From the NCBI GenBank assembly GCA_900547395.1, contig URGP01000017.1, forward strand, positions 1 through 52,472: a DNA stretch of 52,472 bases, given 5' to 3'. The position numbers and the translations under genes are program-made. This stretch comes from an uncultured Opitutales bacterium. Lineage in GTDB: Bacteria > Verrucomicrobiota > Verrucomicrobiia > Opitutales > Intestinicryptomonadaceae. Below the pieces are notes generated by a model, which worked only from the letters and a program-made list of their open reading frames with translations, made no database searches and had not been told where the DNA came from. This document shows positions 1 through 8,090 of the stretch, piece by piece (within the stretch, counting starts at the first letter, position 1; every line of letters begins with the position of its first letter).

Positions 1-15
1 CCTGCCTTTGTTAAA

Positions 16-428
16 TTGACTCGCGCTCACTTTGTGAGCCGTTTGACTCGATACTGCACTTCCAGTGCATCTGAACAAGCTTCGCTTGAATTGCAAAAAT
101 GCGCAGGAAGAAGTAAAGTGGAATAGAAAGCAATGCAAAGATAACATAAGGGAACTGAAAGGAATGATGAAACAGATGAAATACAATGCTACAATGGAGT
201 TTGAGAAGCTTGCGGAGACGATAAGCGAATGGTTTACACCAATAATCAGAATGTGGCGATATACGAAAAACAACGGCATAATCGAAGTGTTCCATCGGAA
301 GATGAAGCTAATCAAAAGGCGGGCGTACGAATACAGAAACTTTGAATTTAAGCGAAGCGCGAATGAGATTTTGCCGTAGGCAAAAGACCCGAAGGGCGAG
401 ACGGTTTGCGCATGCAAACGCGAGTCAA
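16..428. mobile_element. Foldback / MITE-like element with hairpin-bearing inverted ends
   Basis: The stretch is bounded by a perfect 10-bp inverted repeat, TTGACTCGCG at 16-25 and CGCGAGTCAA at 419-428. Inside, both ends continue as an imperfect inverted repeat of about 80 bp. Each end carries short perfect hairpins with mostly 3-nt loops. Left: 25-39 (6-bp stem), 55-69 (6-bp stem), 76-88 (5-bp stem). Right: 369-385 (7-bp stem), 388-396 (3-bp stem), 404-419 (6-bp stem, loop GCAT). When the ends are aligned the hairpins fall at matching places, although their stems differ in sequence. The centre codes for the C-terminus of an ISL3-family transposase. I infer an internally deleted ISL3 derivative; I found no convincing target-site duplication. 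The seen parts are the repeats and hairpins; the mobility is inference. Confidence 0.55.
65..379 (+). pseudogene. ISL3-family transposase, C-terminal fragment
   Basis: Only the last ~100 residues of a transposase remain. The segment WFTPIIRMWRYTKNNGIIEV followed by FHRKMKLIKRRAYEYRNF matches the conserved end of ISL3-family DDE transposases, where the family consensus is roughly RMWRFTKNNGITEGFHRKMKLIQRRAYGFRNF; the E of NGIIE is the likely third catalytic acid. The DDE aspartates and the N-terminal zinc/HTH region are missing, because an in-frame TGA sits at 44-46 and the left inverted repeat begins just before it. The GTG at 65 lies inside a left-end hairpin and has no ribosome binding site, so translation is doubtful. 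The stop codon lies within a right-end hairpin. Best read as a remnant inside the foldback element. Confidence 0.7.
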
Positions 429-547
429 ATCTACAGATTGAGAGTGTTCGTGGAATGCGGGGTGAAACTATGAAATCCAAATCATCGAAAAATCGCTATT
501 CCACTATGACCCATCTGTTATATTCCCGCAATCCCTTTGCGGCAAAA
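429..547. other. Short gene-free spacer
   Basis: Nothing recognisable as a gene lies between the foldback element and the tRNA-Asp terminator. A small palindrome (AATC...GATT) directly follows the right inverted repeat, and a 6-bp hairpin built on CCGCAA/TTGCGG lies at about 527-543, just before the terminator. A short plus-strand reading frame crossing from here into the tRNA is an antisense artefact. Confidence 0.5.
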
Positions 548-550
548 GAA

Positions 551-583
551 AAACCCTCTCGAACGCTTTGTCCGAGAGGGTTT
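551..583 (-). terminator. Rho-independent terminator of tRNA-Asp
   Basis: A perfect 11-bp stem (AAACCCTCTCG at 551-561 with CGAGAGGGTTT at 573-583) and an 11-nt loop. On the minus strand it is followed by a T-rich run. It lies 8 nt beyond the 3' end of the minus-strand tRNA-Asp gene. Confidence 0.85.
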
Positions 584-591
584 CTTAATTA

Positions 592-665
592 CGGGATGGA
601 CGGGACTCGAACCCGCGAGCTCCGGCGTGACAGGCCAGCATTCTAACCAACTGAACTACCACCCC
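592..665 (-). tRNA. tRNA-Asp (anticodon GTC)
   Basis: Read on the minus strand the 74 bases fold as a standard cloverleaf: acceptor GGGGTGG paired with CCATCCC (one G-T pair), D-arm containing AGTTCAGTTGGTTAGA, anticodon stem CTGGC/GCCGG around loop CTGTCAC, and T-arm with GGTTCGAGTCC. The anticodon is GTC and the discriminator base is G, both as expected for aspartate. The 3' CCA is not encoded and must be added enzymatically. It is a solitary tRNA with its own promoter-like box and terminator. Confidence 0.95.
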
Positions 666-683
666 TAAAATTGAAAGACTTTT

Positions 684-711
684 ACGCTATGGAATTGGAT
701 TTCTTTGTCAA
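684..711 (-). promoter_or_regulatory. Putative promoter of tRNA-Asp
   Basis: On the minus strand a perfect TTGACA (711-706) is followed after 16 bases by TAGCGT (689-684), a weak match to the -10 consensus, ending 18 nt before the tRNA 5' end. The -35 box is seen directly; the -10 assignment is inference. Confidence 0.45.
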
Positions 712-757
712 TGTTTTTATCTTAATTTTTTATTTGGCCTTGTTTATTCTTTCGTAA

Positions 758-1525
758 ATGTCTTTTTTATGCGGACAGATTGCGTTAATTTGCATATTTT
801 CCATATCCGCGTTTTTTAATTTGTATAATTTCGGTTCTTTTACTACATTTATATTTTCTTTTTTTATGCAGTCTTCCTTTTCAAGTTCAAATATCAACAG
901 GGTTCCGATTTATTTTTATCTGGTTCTTCTTCCGCTTTGTTTTTTCATAAAGCTTTGGCATTTCACTTTGCGTTTGAAGATTTCAGGCGAGGACGCCGAG
1001 TTTTTGCTTTCAAAGGACAAGTTCTTTGTGATGTTTTGGCACAATCGAATTTTTGTCCTGCCTTATTTAAAGAGGGTTTTTCGCAGGCGAAAAAAAATGT
1101 CGGGGCTTGTCAGCGCAAGCAAGGATGGCGCGCTTTTGGCGGCTTTGTTCAATTTCTTCGACATAGATTCCATTCGCGGGTCGAGCCGCAAAAGAAAGGT
1201 TGCGTCTCTTTTTGAAATTGCGGAGGCTGTTGGGCTGGGCAGTTCGGTCTGCATCACTCCCGACGGTCCGATAGGCCCGATTTACAAGCTTAAGAAAGGC
1301 TCGCTTAAAGTTGCGGAATTTACAGATTTGGATATTCTTTTTCTGCGCGTTAATTACAGGTCGTATTTTACCCTGCCTACTTGGGACAAGTTTCAAATAC
1401 CGTTTCCTTTTTCGAGTGTGGATTTGAAGGTGGTTTCCTGCCGCCCTTATTCGGATATCGCGCAATCCGCCCAAAAAGAGGGCGTTTCTCCCGTAGAATA
1501 TGCGGAACATCTTATGGGGCGTTAA
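758..1525 (+). CDS. DUF374 / LPLAT-family acyltransferase
   Basis: Probable membrane-associated acyltransferase of the DUF374 branch of the lysophospholipid acyltransferase superfamily, the group thought to acylate lipid A or related lipids at the inner membrane. The HNRIF segment (residues about 96-100) corresponds to the family HX4D-like catalytic block, followed by SASKDG (about 119-124), RGSS (about 141-144) and TPDGPIGP (about 168-175), all in the family order. The N-terminus up to residue ~70 is hydrophobic with one or two likely membrane segments. This 255-residue form is somewhat longer than usual; Met37 at 866 is an alternative start and neither start has a clear ribosome binding site. 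The substrate is unknown. It precedes aroC, with 69 nt between them. Confidence 0.75.
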   Translation: MSFLCGQIALICIFSISAFFNLYNFGSFTTFIFSFFMQSSFSSSNINRVPIYFYLVLLPLCFFIKLWHFTLRLKISGEDAEFLLSKDKFFVMFWHNRIFVLPYLKRVFRRRKKMSGLVSASKDGALLAALFNFFDIDSIRGSSRKRKVASLFEIAEAVGLGSSVCITPDGPIGPIYKLKKGSLKVAEFTDLDILFLRVNYRSYFTLPTWDKFQIPFPFSSVDLKVVSCRPYSDIAQSAQKEGVSPVEYAEHLMGR

Positions 1526-1594
1526 TTTGCGCGGTTTGTCTTGCGGCAAATTTTATTCTTGAAGATTGGAAGTTTTTACAATTTATTTACGACA

Positions 1595-2674
1595 ATGGGC
1601 GGCAGTATTTTTGGACGTTATTTTAAGGTCGCGACATTCGGCGAAAGCCATGGCGCGGCGTTGGGTTGCATTGTGGACGGATGTCCGTCTAATTTGAGCT
1701 TGTCGGAAGCCGACATACAGTCTTTTTTGGACAAGCGAAAACCCGGACAGAGCGACATTTCCACTCCGCGAAAGGAGTCCGACTCGTGCAGGATTTTATC
1801 AGGCGTATTCGAGGGAAAAACTTTGGGAACTCCCATTGCTCTTATTATCGAAAACGCCAACCAGAAGTCTTCCGACTATTCGGAAATAGCCAAGCTTTGG
1901 CGTCCGAGCCATGCCGACTTCACTTATGACGCCAAGTTCGGGATAAGGGATCCCCGCGGCGGCGGTCGCAGTTCTGCTCGCGAAACCGCGGCGCGCGTCG
2001 CGGCAGGGGCGATTGCGAGAATGTGCATGCCAAGCATTGCAATTCGCGCGTGGGTTGAAAGCGTGCATTCAATTTCCATGCCTTCGTTTGACGGAATGCC
2101 GTCCGAAGAGGACATAGAGTCGAACGCCGTGCGTTGCCCGCATGCCCCGACTGCTCTTAGAATGGTTGAATTCATCAAAAAGGCGAGGGCGGAAGGCGAC
2201 AGTGTGGGCGGGGTAATCCGATGCAGGATTTCAAATGCGCCCGCAGGTTTGGGTGAACCGGTGTTTGACAGGCTTGAAGCCGATTTGGCAAAGGCTATGC
2301 TTTCAATTCCCGCATGCAAGGGGTTTGAAATTGGCAGTGGTTTTGCGGGAACTCGAATGTTCGGCTCCGCCCACAACGATGAATTTTTTGTCGGCGAAGG
2401 CGGCGAAGTCCGCACCAAAACAAATTATGCGGGCGGGGTGCTTGGCGGTATTTCAAACGGGCAGATGATTGATTTCAGGGTCGCATTCAAGCCGACTGCC
2501 ACTATTTTAAAAGAGCAAAAAACCCTTTCGCTAAGCAAAGAGCCGACGACGGTTGTCGGGCGCGGCAGGCATGACCCGTGTGTCTTGCCGAGGGCGGTTG
2601 CGGTTGTGGAAGCTATGGCTTCTTTGGTCTTGGCAGATGCCGTTCTTGCGGCGGGAAAATCTTTGCCGCTATAA
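1595..2674 (+). CDS. aroC: Chorismate synthase
   Basis: Catalyses the last step of the shikimate pathway, converting 5-enolpyruvylshikimate 3-phosphate to chorismate with reduced FMN, in the cytoplasm. The protein (359 residues) begins with the family hallmark [18 protein letters not shown], contains [27 protein letters not shown] and [20 protein letters not shown], and ends with [19 protein letters not shown] chose the ATG at 1595 because homologues start at this M(G/S)G-IFG; an upstream ATG at 1541 adds 18 unlikely residues. No strong Shine-Dalgarno is seen. The next gene starts 4 nt after the stop, suggesting co-transcription with the his genes downstream. Confidence 0.96.
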   Translation: MGGSIFGRYFKVATFGESHGAALGCIVDGCPSNLSLSEADIQSFLDKRKPGQSDISTPRKESDSCRILSGVFEGKTLGTPIALIIENANQKSSDYSEIAKLWRPSHADFTYDAKFGIRDPRGGGRSSARETAARVAAGAIARMCMPSIAIRAWVESVHSISMPSFDGMPSEEDIESNAVRCPHAPTALRMVEFIKKARAEGDSVGGVIRCRISNAPAGLGEPVFDRLEADLAKAMLSIPACKGFEIGSGFAGTRMFGSAHNDEFFVGEGGEVRTKTNYAGGVLGGISNGQMIDFRVAFKPTATILKEQKTLSLSKEPTTVVGRGRHDPCVLPRAVAVVEAMASLVLADAVLAAGKSLPL

Positions 2675-2678
2675 TATT

Positions 2679-3431
2679 ATGGACGCTTATTTGATATTGG
2701 GAACTCGAAACTCCAAAAGGCGCGCGATTTTGTGCGACTTGATTTCGCGCGGTCTTGGCGCGGAGTCTCGCGCGGCCGTTTTTATTTCCGAAAATGAAAA
2801 TCCTTCGGAATTTGACGCTCCGCTTTCTTCTCTTGCCTTGGTAAGCAGGTATGGCGAAAACCGCATCGAATGCGCGCGCGAGGTTTCGGAAAAATCTGAC
2901 GTGGCGTTTTTTGTGGCGGACGCTTCAAAGAACATCGCGGACGAAATTGAGGCGTTTAAGGAAATTTGCGACGCGGGAATTTTTAAGCTTATCCGCATAA
3001 TAGGCGTGTTTGACTGTTCATTGTACGGCGCGGCTTTTGACGAATGCGCTCCGTTTTTTGACGCGATGTCGCATTTTTGCGACGCCGTGCTTTTGTCGAA
3101 CCGCAGCGGCGTGAGCGGCAAAGTCGTGAATGAAATAAAGAAAAGGTACAAAGATGAATGCCGTCCGCACACATTCCAGCTTGCGATGAAAAACGGCGAA
3201 GTCGAAAACCCTTGCATGCTTTTAATTGACGAGACGCGCCGCATTTCAATGGTATTTGACGAATACGACCCTCTCGACGAGCTTGAGCTTGACGAGGACA
3301 CTTTGCCCGACGAGCCTTTTACTGTCGAGAAAAAAGCTGATGTTTATCTTGAGAAATTGGACAACGGTTTGCGCAGAAAACCGATTTTAAACGGCGATGA
3401 GTTAATCGCGAGGTATAAAAATGCAAAATAA
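2679..3431 (+). CDS. Degenerate CobW/G3E-like protein of unknown function
   Basis: I do not recognise a named family for this 250-residue cytoplasmic protein. Its order of elements resembles CobW/G3E GTPases: an N-terminal strand-loop LILGTRNSKRRAILCDLI, a middle segment LIRIIGVFDCSLYG like the CobW VVDA region, then FCDAVLLSNRSGVSGK like the DxxxLNKxD region. The P-loop is broken, since GTRNSKRR lacks the second glycine of GxxxxGK[ST] and the following S/T. The C-terminus is acidic (EYDPLDELELDEDTLPDE) and then basic. It starts 4 nt after aroC and overlaps hisC by 11 nt, so it is translated with amino acid genes. Loss of nucleotide binding is inference. Confidence 0.6.
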   Translation: MDAYLILGTRNSKRRAILCDLISRGLGAESRAAVFISENENPSEFDAPLSSLALVSRYGENRIECAREVSEKSDVAFFVADASKNIADEIEAFKEICDAGIFKLIRIIGVFDCSLYGAAFDECAPFFDAMSHFCDAVLLSNRSGVSGKVVNEIKKRYKDECRPHTFQLAMKNGEVENPCMLLIDETRRISMVFDEYDPLDELELDEDTLPDEPFTVEKKADVYLEKLDNGLRRKPILNGDELIARYKNAK

Positions 3432-4512
3432 TCCATACAAAGTTTCGAAAAATGTTGAAAGCCTTTCGGCTTACACTCCGGGCGAACAGCCGCAGGGCGG
3501 CGGATGGGTAAAGCTTAACACGAACGAATTTCCATATCCGCCGACTCCGAAAATAAAGACGGCGGTTATTGACGCCATGGGGAGCGATTGCGCGCCTCTT
3601 CGTCTTTATCCCGACCCGCTTTCGGGCAAAGTTCGCGAGGCTGTCGCAAAGCATTACGGTGTCGAAGGCAAAAACGTGATTGTAGGCAACGGTTCGGACG
3701 ACATTTTAAACCTCATCATGCGCGCTTTCGGTGACGACAAATTGAAAGTAGCGGCGATGAATCCGAGCTATTCGCTCTATCCGGTATTGTCTAAAATGCA
3801 GGGCGCGGAGCTTTTGGAGTTTGATTTTGAAAACGAAACAAAACTGCCCTTTGAAAAAATTTTTAATAGCGGCGCAAACGTATTCATTTTGACAAGCCCC
3901 AACGCTCCTTTGGGCATTTCTTTCTCTCTTGGGGACTTGCAATGCCTTGCGGACAATTTTAAAGGGCTTTTGGTGATAGACGAGGCTTACGCTCCGTTTT
4001 CGGGATTTTCAGCCGCAAAGTTTGCCGCAGAGAGAAAAAACGTTTTGACCGTGTGCACTTCTTCAAAGGGGTGGGGTCTTGCGGGTATGCGCGTGGGCTG
4101 GGCTGTCGCCGACGAGGGCGTAATTTGTGTTTTGGACAAGGTCAGAGACAGCTACAATGTTGACAGGCTTGCGCAGGCGGCTTCAATCGCGGCGCTTCAA
4201 GACGAAGAATATTATGCGGAAAAAATCGGAAAAGTCGTTAAAACCCGCGAGGAAACCGAGGCGTTTTTCGCTTCTATCGGCTGGAAATTTTACAAAAGCG
4301 CGTCAAATTTCATATTCGTGATGCCGAGCAAAAACGGCGTTTGCGGCAGAGATGTAGCAAGCGGCTTGTTCGATTTCTTAAAGTCTGAAAAAATCCTTGT
4401 GAGATACTGGAAAAACGACATGAAAATTTGTTCGGGCTTGAGAATTACCGTCGGCACGGACGCGGAAATGCAAAAATTAAGGGAAAGCATACTAAAATGG
4501 ATAAAAGAATAG
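3421..4512 (+). CDS. hisC: Histidinol-phosphate aminotransferase
   Basis: PLP enzyme that transaminates imidazole acetol phosphate with glutamate in histidine synthesis. The 363-residue sequence has the aminotransferase class I/II order: [44 protein letters not shown] (DEAY at about 187-190) and [14 protein letters not shown] with the PLP lysine at about 216. Length is normal. A GAGG lies about 8 nt before the ATG, inside the end of the upstream gene, which it overlaps by 11 nt. It overlaps hisB by 16 nt. HisC-type enzymes can also act on aromatic substrates, but the his context favours histidinol phosphate. Confidence 0.94.
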   Translation: MQNNPYKVSKNVESLSAYTPGEQPQGGGWVKLNTNEFPYPPTPKIKTAVIDAMGSDCAPLRLYPDPLSGKVREAVAKHYGVEGKNVIVGNGSDDILNLIMRAFGDDKLKVAAMNPSYSLYPVLSKMQGAELLEFDFENETKLPFEKIFNSGANVFILTSPNAPLGISFSLGDLQCLADNFKGLLVIDEAYAPFSGFSAAKFAAERKNVLTVCTSSKGWGLAGMRVGWAVADEGVICVLDKVRDSYNVDRLAQAASIAALQDEEYYAEKIGKVVKTREETEAFFASIGWKFYKSASNFIFVMPSKNGVCGRDVASGLFDFLKSEKILVRYWKNDMKICSGLRITVGTDAEMQKLRESILKWIKE

Positions 4513-5087
4513 CGAAAATCGAAAGAAACACAAAAGAGACTCAAATTTCCCTCGAAATAAATCTCGACGGTTCGGGCATCTACGAGGTGGATACGGGCAT
4601 TCCGTTCTTCGACCATATGCTTTGCCTTTTTGCGCGGCACGGGCTTTTTGATTTGAGAATAAAGGCGTCAGGAGACGTGGATGTTGACTATCATCACACA
4701 GTCGAAGATGTCGGGATTGTGCTGGGGCAGGCCGTTAAGCAGGCTGTCGGCGACAAGGCGGGAATGAACAGGTACGGATTTTTCATTCTGCCGATGGACG
4801 AAACCTTGGCGCGCGTTGCCATAGATTTGTCAAACCGCCCTTACTTGGTTTACCGCGCCGAATGTTCCGAGAGAGTTCGCGATTTCAACGTGGGGCTTTG
4901 CAGGGAGTTCTTTCAGGCGTTTGCAAACGAGGCGGGCGCAAATCTGCACATAGAGCTTCTTTACGGCGGAGAACCCCACCACATTGCGGAGGGAATGTTC
5001 AAATGTTTTGCGAAATCTCTTGCCATGGCGGTTGAGAAAAATCCGCGCCGCGCGGGAATTTTGCCGACAACGAAAGGTTCCATATAA
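4497..5087 (+). CDS. hisB: Imidazoleglycerol-phosphate dehydratase
   Basis: Dehydrates imidazole glycerol phosphate to imidazole acetol phosphate, the substrate of HisC next door. The 196-residue monofunctional form has the Mn-binding histidine clusters: [32 protein letters not shown] and the second-half repeat [18 protein letters not shown]. There is no fused phosphatase domain. The ATG at 4497 fits the family start ([15 protein letters not shown]) and lies within the end of hisC; a frame extension upstream lies wholly inside hisC and is rejected. One base separates its stop from hisH. Confidence 0.96.
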   Translation: MDKRIAKIERNTKETQISLEINLDGSGIYEVDTGIPFFDHMLCLFARHGLFDLRIKASGDVDVDYHHTVEDVGIVLGQAVKQAVGDKAGMNRYGFFILPMDETLARVAIDLSNRPYLVYRAECSERVRDFNVGLCREFFQAFANEAGANLHIELLYGGEPHHIAEGMFKCFAKSLAMAVEKNPRRAGILPTTKGSI

Positions 5088-5088
5088 A

Positions 5089-5709
5089 ATGCGCTCTGTT
5101 GCTGTAATAGACTACGGAATGGGCAATTTGCGAAGCGTCTTGAAGGCGTGGGAGGCGGCAGGCGCGAAGTCGAGGCTTGTTTCATCCCCGTCCGACATCG
5201 ATGATAATGACGTTTTGGTTTTCCCGGGGCAGGGGGCGATTGTCGATACTATGAAGCTTTTGAAGGATACGGGATTTGACAGCGCGATACGCTCTTGGAT
5301 TAAGGACGAAAAGCCCTTCTTCGGCATATGCCTCGGCTTGCAGGCTCTCTTCGAGTATTCGGAAGAGGGCGGGCATTCGGAGTGCTTGGGCGTCTTTAAG
5401 GGAAGCGTTAAAAAATTCGACGTTCCGCGCGAATTCAAAGTCCCCCATATGGGGTGGGACGATGTGTCGTTTAAGCCCAACGAAAAGCTCCTGCGGGGCA
5501 TTTCAGTTTCGGGAGAGCAGTTTTACTTTGTGCATAGCTATTGCGTCCGCACTCCCGAAAGCGACATCGTTTTCGGGACGAGTGAGTATGGCGGAATGGA
5601 GTTTGTGAGCGCGATTTTGCGCGGCAAGCTCATGGCATGCCAGTTCCACCCCGAAAAAAGCCAGTCAAAAGGCTTGCAACTTTACAAAAATTTTCTTGGA
5701 TATGTTTAG
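5089..5709 (+). CDS. hisH: Imidazole glycerol phosphate synthase, glutaminase subunit
   Basis: Class I glutamine amidotransferase that releases ammonia for HisF in the fifth step of histidine synthesis. The 206-residue protein starts [14 protein letters not shown], carries the nucleophile in [13 protein letters not shown] (Cys about 81) and the His/Glu dyad in FHPEKSQ (about 187 and 189). The start at 5089 is the ATG one base after hisB, matching homologues. hisF and hisA, its direct partners, are not in the window; citrate synthase follows 8 nt later, so the his genes must be split between loci. Confidence 0.95.
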   Translation: MRSVAVIDYGMGNLRSVLKAWEAAGAKSRLVSSPSDIDDNDVLVFPGQGAIVDTMKLLKDTGFDSAIRSWIKDEKPFFGICLGLQALFEYSEEGGHSECLGVFKGSVKKFDVPREFKVPHMGWDDVSFKPNEKLLRGISVSGEQFYFVHSYCVRTPESDIVFGTSEYGGMEFVSAILRGKLMACQFHPEKSQSKGLQLYKNFLGYV

Positions 5710-5717
5710 AGGTTGAT

Positions 5718-7118
5718 ATGTCGGACACTAATCAGAATAAAAACAGCGGCGTTGCCAAATTTGAAATCGAGGGGAAAACATACGATTTTCCGCTGATAAC
5801 AGGCACTCGCGGAGAAAAAGCCATTGATATTGCCACTTTGCGCTCGCGCACAGGCTATATAACTTTGGACGAGGGCTTTGGCAATACCGGCGCGTGCGAA
5901 AGCAAGATTACTTATATCGACGGCGAAAAGGGAAAGCTCTTTTACAGGGGCGTTCCCATCGAGACGCTTGCGGAAAATTCAACGTTTATCGAAACCGCCT
6001 ATCTCATAATTTACGGGGAATTGCCGACGCGCAGGCAGATGAGCGACTTCTCTCAAAGGGTTTTGCGAAACGCAAACATCCACGAGTCGATGATGCACTT
6101 TTTTGACGGGGGCTTCCCGTTTTCTGCCCACCCGATGGCGATTCTTTCCGCGCTTTTGAACTCTTTGGGCTCTTACTACCCGAACATGGTAACCAACGAG
6201 CGCGAGCACGACTTGGAATATTTTGATGATGCCGCCGCGCTTTTGATAAGCAAGGTTCGCACGATAGTCGCGATGTCTTACAGGATGAAAAACGGATTGC
6301 CGCTGATTTATCCCAAGCGCGATTTAGGCTACTCGCAAAACTTTCTCCACATGATGTTCTCGGAGCCGTATCACGAATATTATCCGCATGACGACATCAC
6401 GAAGGCTCTCGACTTGATTTTGCTTTTGCACGCAGACCACGAGCAAAATTGTTCGACTTCGACCGTGCGCATCGTGGCTTCGAGCGGCGCGAATTTGTTT
6501 GCGTCTGTTTCTGCGGGCGTATGCGCCTTGTGGGGCCCCTTGCATGGCGGCGCGAACACGCAGGTAATCAAAATGCTTGAAGAAATCCACAGAAACGGCG
6601 GCGACGTCAACAAGGCTATTGAAGACGCAAAGACGGGCAAAAAGCGTTTGATGGGCTTTGGGCACAGAATTTACAAAACCTACGATCCGCGCGCAATGAT
6701 TTTAAAAGAGGCGGCACAGAAGGTTTTGAAAGTCGTAAAAAGCAGTGATCCCGTTTTGGACATCGCCCAAAACCTTGCCGAAAAGGCGCGAAACGACGAC
6801 TATTTCATCGAAAGAAACCTGTATCCCAACGTCGATTTTTACAGCGGCATAATCATGAAGGCAATAGGCGTTCCAACCGAAATGTTCACCGCAATGTTCG
6901 CAATCGGAAGAATGCCCGGCTGGATTGCCCACTGGAAGGAAGTCGCAGAGCGCGTAAAGGGCAGGATAACGCGCCCGCGCCAGATTTACCAGGGCGAAAT
7001 CGACGTTGACTACATGCGTATGCGCGACCGCGAGCTTTCCGATATCGAGCAGTACGAAAAGGATTTTAAGAAGTCCTCGGGAGACGGCGCGTCGGAAAAC
7101 GCCACATTCAAGGCGTAG
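5718..7118 (+). CDS. gltA: Citrate synthase
   Basis: Condenses acetyl-CoA and oxaloacetate to citrate, the entry step of the TCA cycle. The 466-residue protein has the extra N-terminal beta domain typical of the long bacterial (often hexameric, NADH-sensitive) type. Catalytic residues are in place: His about 276 in [13 protein letters not shown], His about 316 in [10 protein letters not shown], Asp about 373 in NVDFYSG, and the His about 238 before [12 protein letters not shown]. An AGAGG lies 5 nt before the ATG and decides this start over an upstream ATG inside hisH. The C-terminal ~15 residues are polar and probably flexible. A terminator follows. Confidence 0.96.
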   Translation: MSDTNQNKNSGVAKFEIEGKTYDFPLITGTRGEKAIDIATLRSRTGYITLDEGFGNTGACESKITYIDGEKGKLFYRGVPIETLAENSTFIETAYLIIYGELPTRRQMSDFSQRVLRNANIHESMMHFFDGGFPFSAHPMAILSALLNSLGSYYPNMVTNEREHDLEYFDDAAALLISKVRTIVAMSYRMKNGLPLIYPKRDLGYSQNFLHMMFSEPYHEYYPHDDITKALDLILLLHADHEQNCSTSTVRIVASSGANLFASVSAGVCALWGPLHGGANTQVIKMLEEIHRNGGDVNKAIEDAKTGKKRLMGFGHRIYKTYDPRAMILKEAAQKVLKVVKSSDPVLDIAQNLAEKARNDDYFIERNLYPNVDFYSGIIMKAIGVPTEMFTAMFAIGRMPGWIAHWKEVAERVKGRITRPRQIYQGEIDVDYMRMRDRELSDIEQYEKDFKKSSGDGASENATFKA

Positions 7119-7139
7119 GGGAGTCCGTCGGATATTTGG

Positions 7140-7180
7140 AGGCGAAACTTCCGAATGTTTTGGATTTTCGCCTTTTTTTA
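7140..7180 (+). terminator. Terminator after citrate synthase
   Basis: An 8-bp stem AGGCGAAA (7140-7147) with TTTCGCCT (7166-7173) runs into seven T residues. It closes the aroC-his-gltA run. Confidence 0.75.
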
Positions 7181-7234
7181 TAAATTTTGGGAGCAAATAT
7201 AAAAACAAGTTGTCTAAATTTATTTTAAGAGGAT

Positions 7235-7909
7235 ATGAATTTTTTAATTTTTATAATTATTCCATTGGTTATCGGGCTTTATGCGCAGGCAAAAGTTTCG
7301 GGCGCGTATTCAAAAAACGTTCAAATACGTTCGCGAAGGGGCATTACGGGCGCGGAAGCCGCGCGCAGGGTAATGAGCTCCGCAGGCATTGACGATGTCG
7401 ATATAGTCGAAATCGACGGGCATTTGACAGACCATTACAACCCGACGAACAAGACTCTCGCGCTTTCCCGCGAAAATTACAGGGGAACGAGCCTTGCCGC
7501 CTTGGGCGTCGCGGCTCACGAAGCGGGGCACGCTATTCAGGACAAGGAAGCCTACGCGCCGCTTAAAACGCGCATGGCGTTGGTGCCAATAACACAGCTT
7601 GCAAGTTCTATTTTACCCATAGTTATTTTTGGCGGATTTGTGTTTTTGGGCGGGGCAAGCGGAATTTTGTGCATGGAAATCTGCATAGTGATTTATTTGA
7701 TTATGACGGTCTTTCAGCTTGTTACTTTGCCTGTCGAATACAATGCGAGCGCGAGGGCTAAGGCTCGACTTCAAACCTTAGGCATATTGGACGAAGACGA
7801 GATGTACGGCGTAAACGAAACTTTGGACGCCGCCGCCCTCACATACGTTGCGGCATTTGTATCCTCTTTGGGCTGGCTTCTTTACATGCTTGCAAGCCGC
7901 CGCGATTAG
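7235..7909 (+). CDS. YugP-type membrane zinc metallopeptidase
   Basis: Member of the Zn_peptidase_2 (YugP) family of membrane metalloproteases of unknown substrate. The 224-residue sequence begins with a membrane segment (FLIFIIIPLVIGLYAQ), then a zinc site HEAGH at about residues 95-99 in GVAAHEAGHAIQD. Two hydrophobic segments in the middle (TQLASSILPIVIFGGFVFLG and the CMEICIVIYLIMTVFQLV region) and a last one near the C-terminus (TYVAAFVSSLGWLLYML) complete the family topology. The family segment VEYNASARAKA is present. A GAGGA lies just before the ATG with short spacing. It stands alone between two terminator-like structures. Confidence 0.88.
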   Translation: MNFLIFIIIPLVIGLYAQAKVSGAYSKNVQIRSRRGITGAEAARRVMSSAGIDDVDIVEIDGHLTDHYNPTNKTLALSRENYRGTSLAALGVAAHEAGHAIQDKEAYAPLKTRMALVPITQLASSILPIVIFGGFVFLGGASGILCMEICIVIYLIMTVFQLVTLPVEYNASARAKARLQTLGILDEDEMYGVNETLDAAALTYVAAFVSSLGWLLYMLASRRD

Positions 7910-7956
7910 GGCAGGTAAATTTTTTAAGATTAGGTTATAAAAAAATCTTCGGCGGC
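7896..7956. terminator. Nested inverted repeats between convergent reading frames
   Basis: An outer 7-bp repeat (GCCGCCG at 7896-7902, CGGCGGC at 7950-7956) encloses an inner 6-bp repeat (AAGATT at 7926-7931, AATCTT at 7944-7949). Both are flanked or filled by A/T runs. The position, between the end of the plus-strand peptidase gene and the end of a minus-strand small ORF, suits a two-way terminator. Function is inference. Confidence 0.35.
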
Positions 7957-8082
7957 GAATAGTTTATCTATTATCTCTTCTATTATTCTGCCTTTTGGGT
8001 TTACGTCTTCTCCATCTTCTGTAAAACCTATTTCCATTAACAAACCAGTTAATTTATCACTTAAATCCATTGCTTGCTGCAT
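7930..8082 (-). CDS. Small hypothetical protein (50 aa)
   Basis: I do not recognise this protein. The minus-strand frame starts MQQAMDLSDKLTGLLMEI and continues with an acidic segment and KGRIIEEIIDKLFAAED; it would be a soluble, largely helical, acidic peptide. The frame stays open upstream of its first ATG, for example through ARGRSLKLT, until a TGA about 30 nt before it. It is rich in TTA, AAA and ATA codons, unlike its neighbours. Met at 8071 is an alternative start. No Shine-Dalgarno is seen. A second tiny ORF ends 8 nt before it, in the frame that a one-base shift would join. It may be the second half of a broken gene of ~87 residues. Confidence 0.4.
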   Translation of the reverse strand: MQQAMDLSDKLTGLLMEIGFTEDGEDVNPKGRIIEEIIDKLFAAEDFFIT

Positions 8083-8090
8083 TGTTAGTT

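Noticed and set aside
455..646. 63-residue plus-strand ORF ending ...GMDGTRTRELRRDRPAF
   Set aside because: It is the antisense of the tRNA-Asp gene; this peptide ending is a well-known false translation of tRNA genes.
1067..1549. 160-residue minus-strand ORF
   Set aside because: Antisense shadow of the acyltransferase gene, whose family motifs are in the plus frame.
1541..1594. Upstream ATG for aroC
   Set aside because: Chorismate synthases begin at the M(G/S)G-IFG segment; the added 18 residues have no counterpart.
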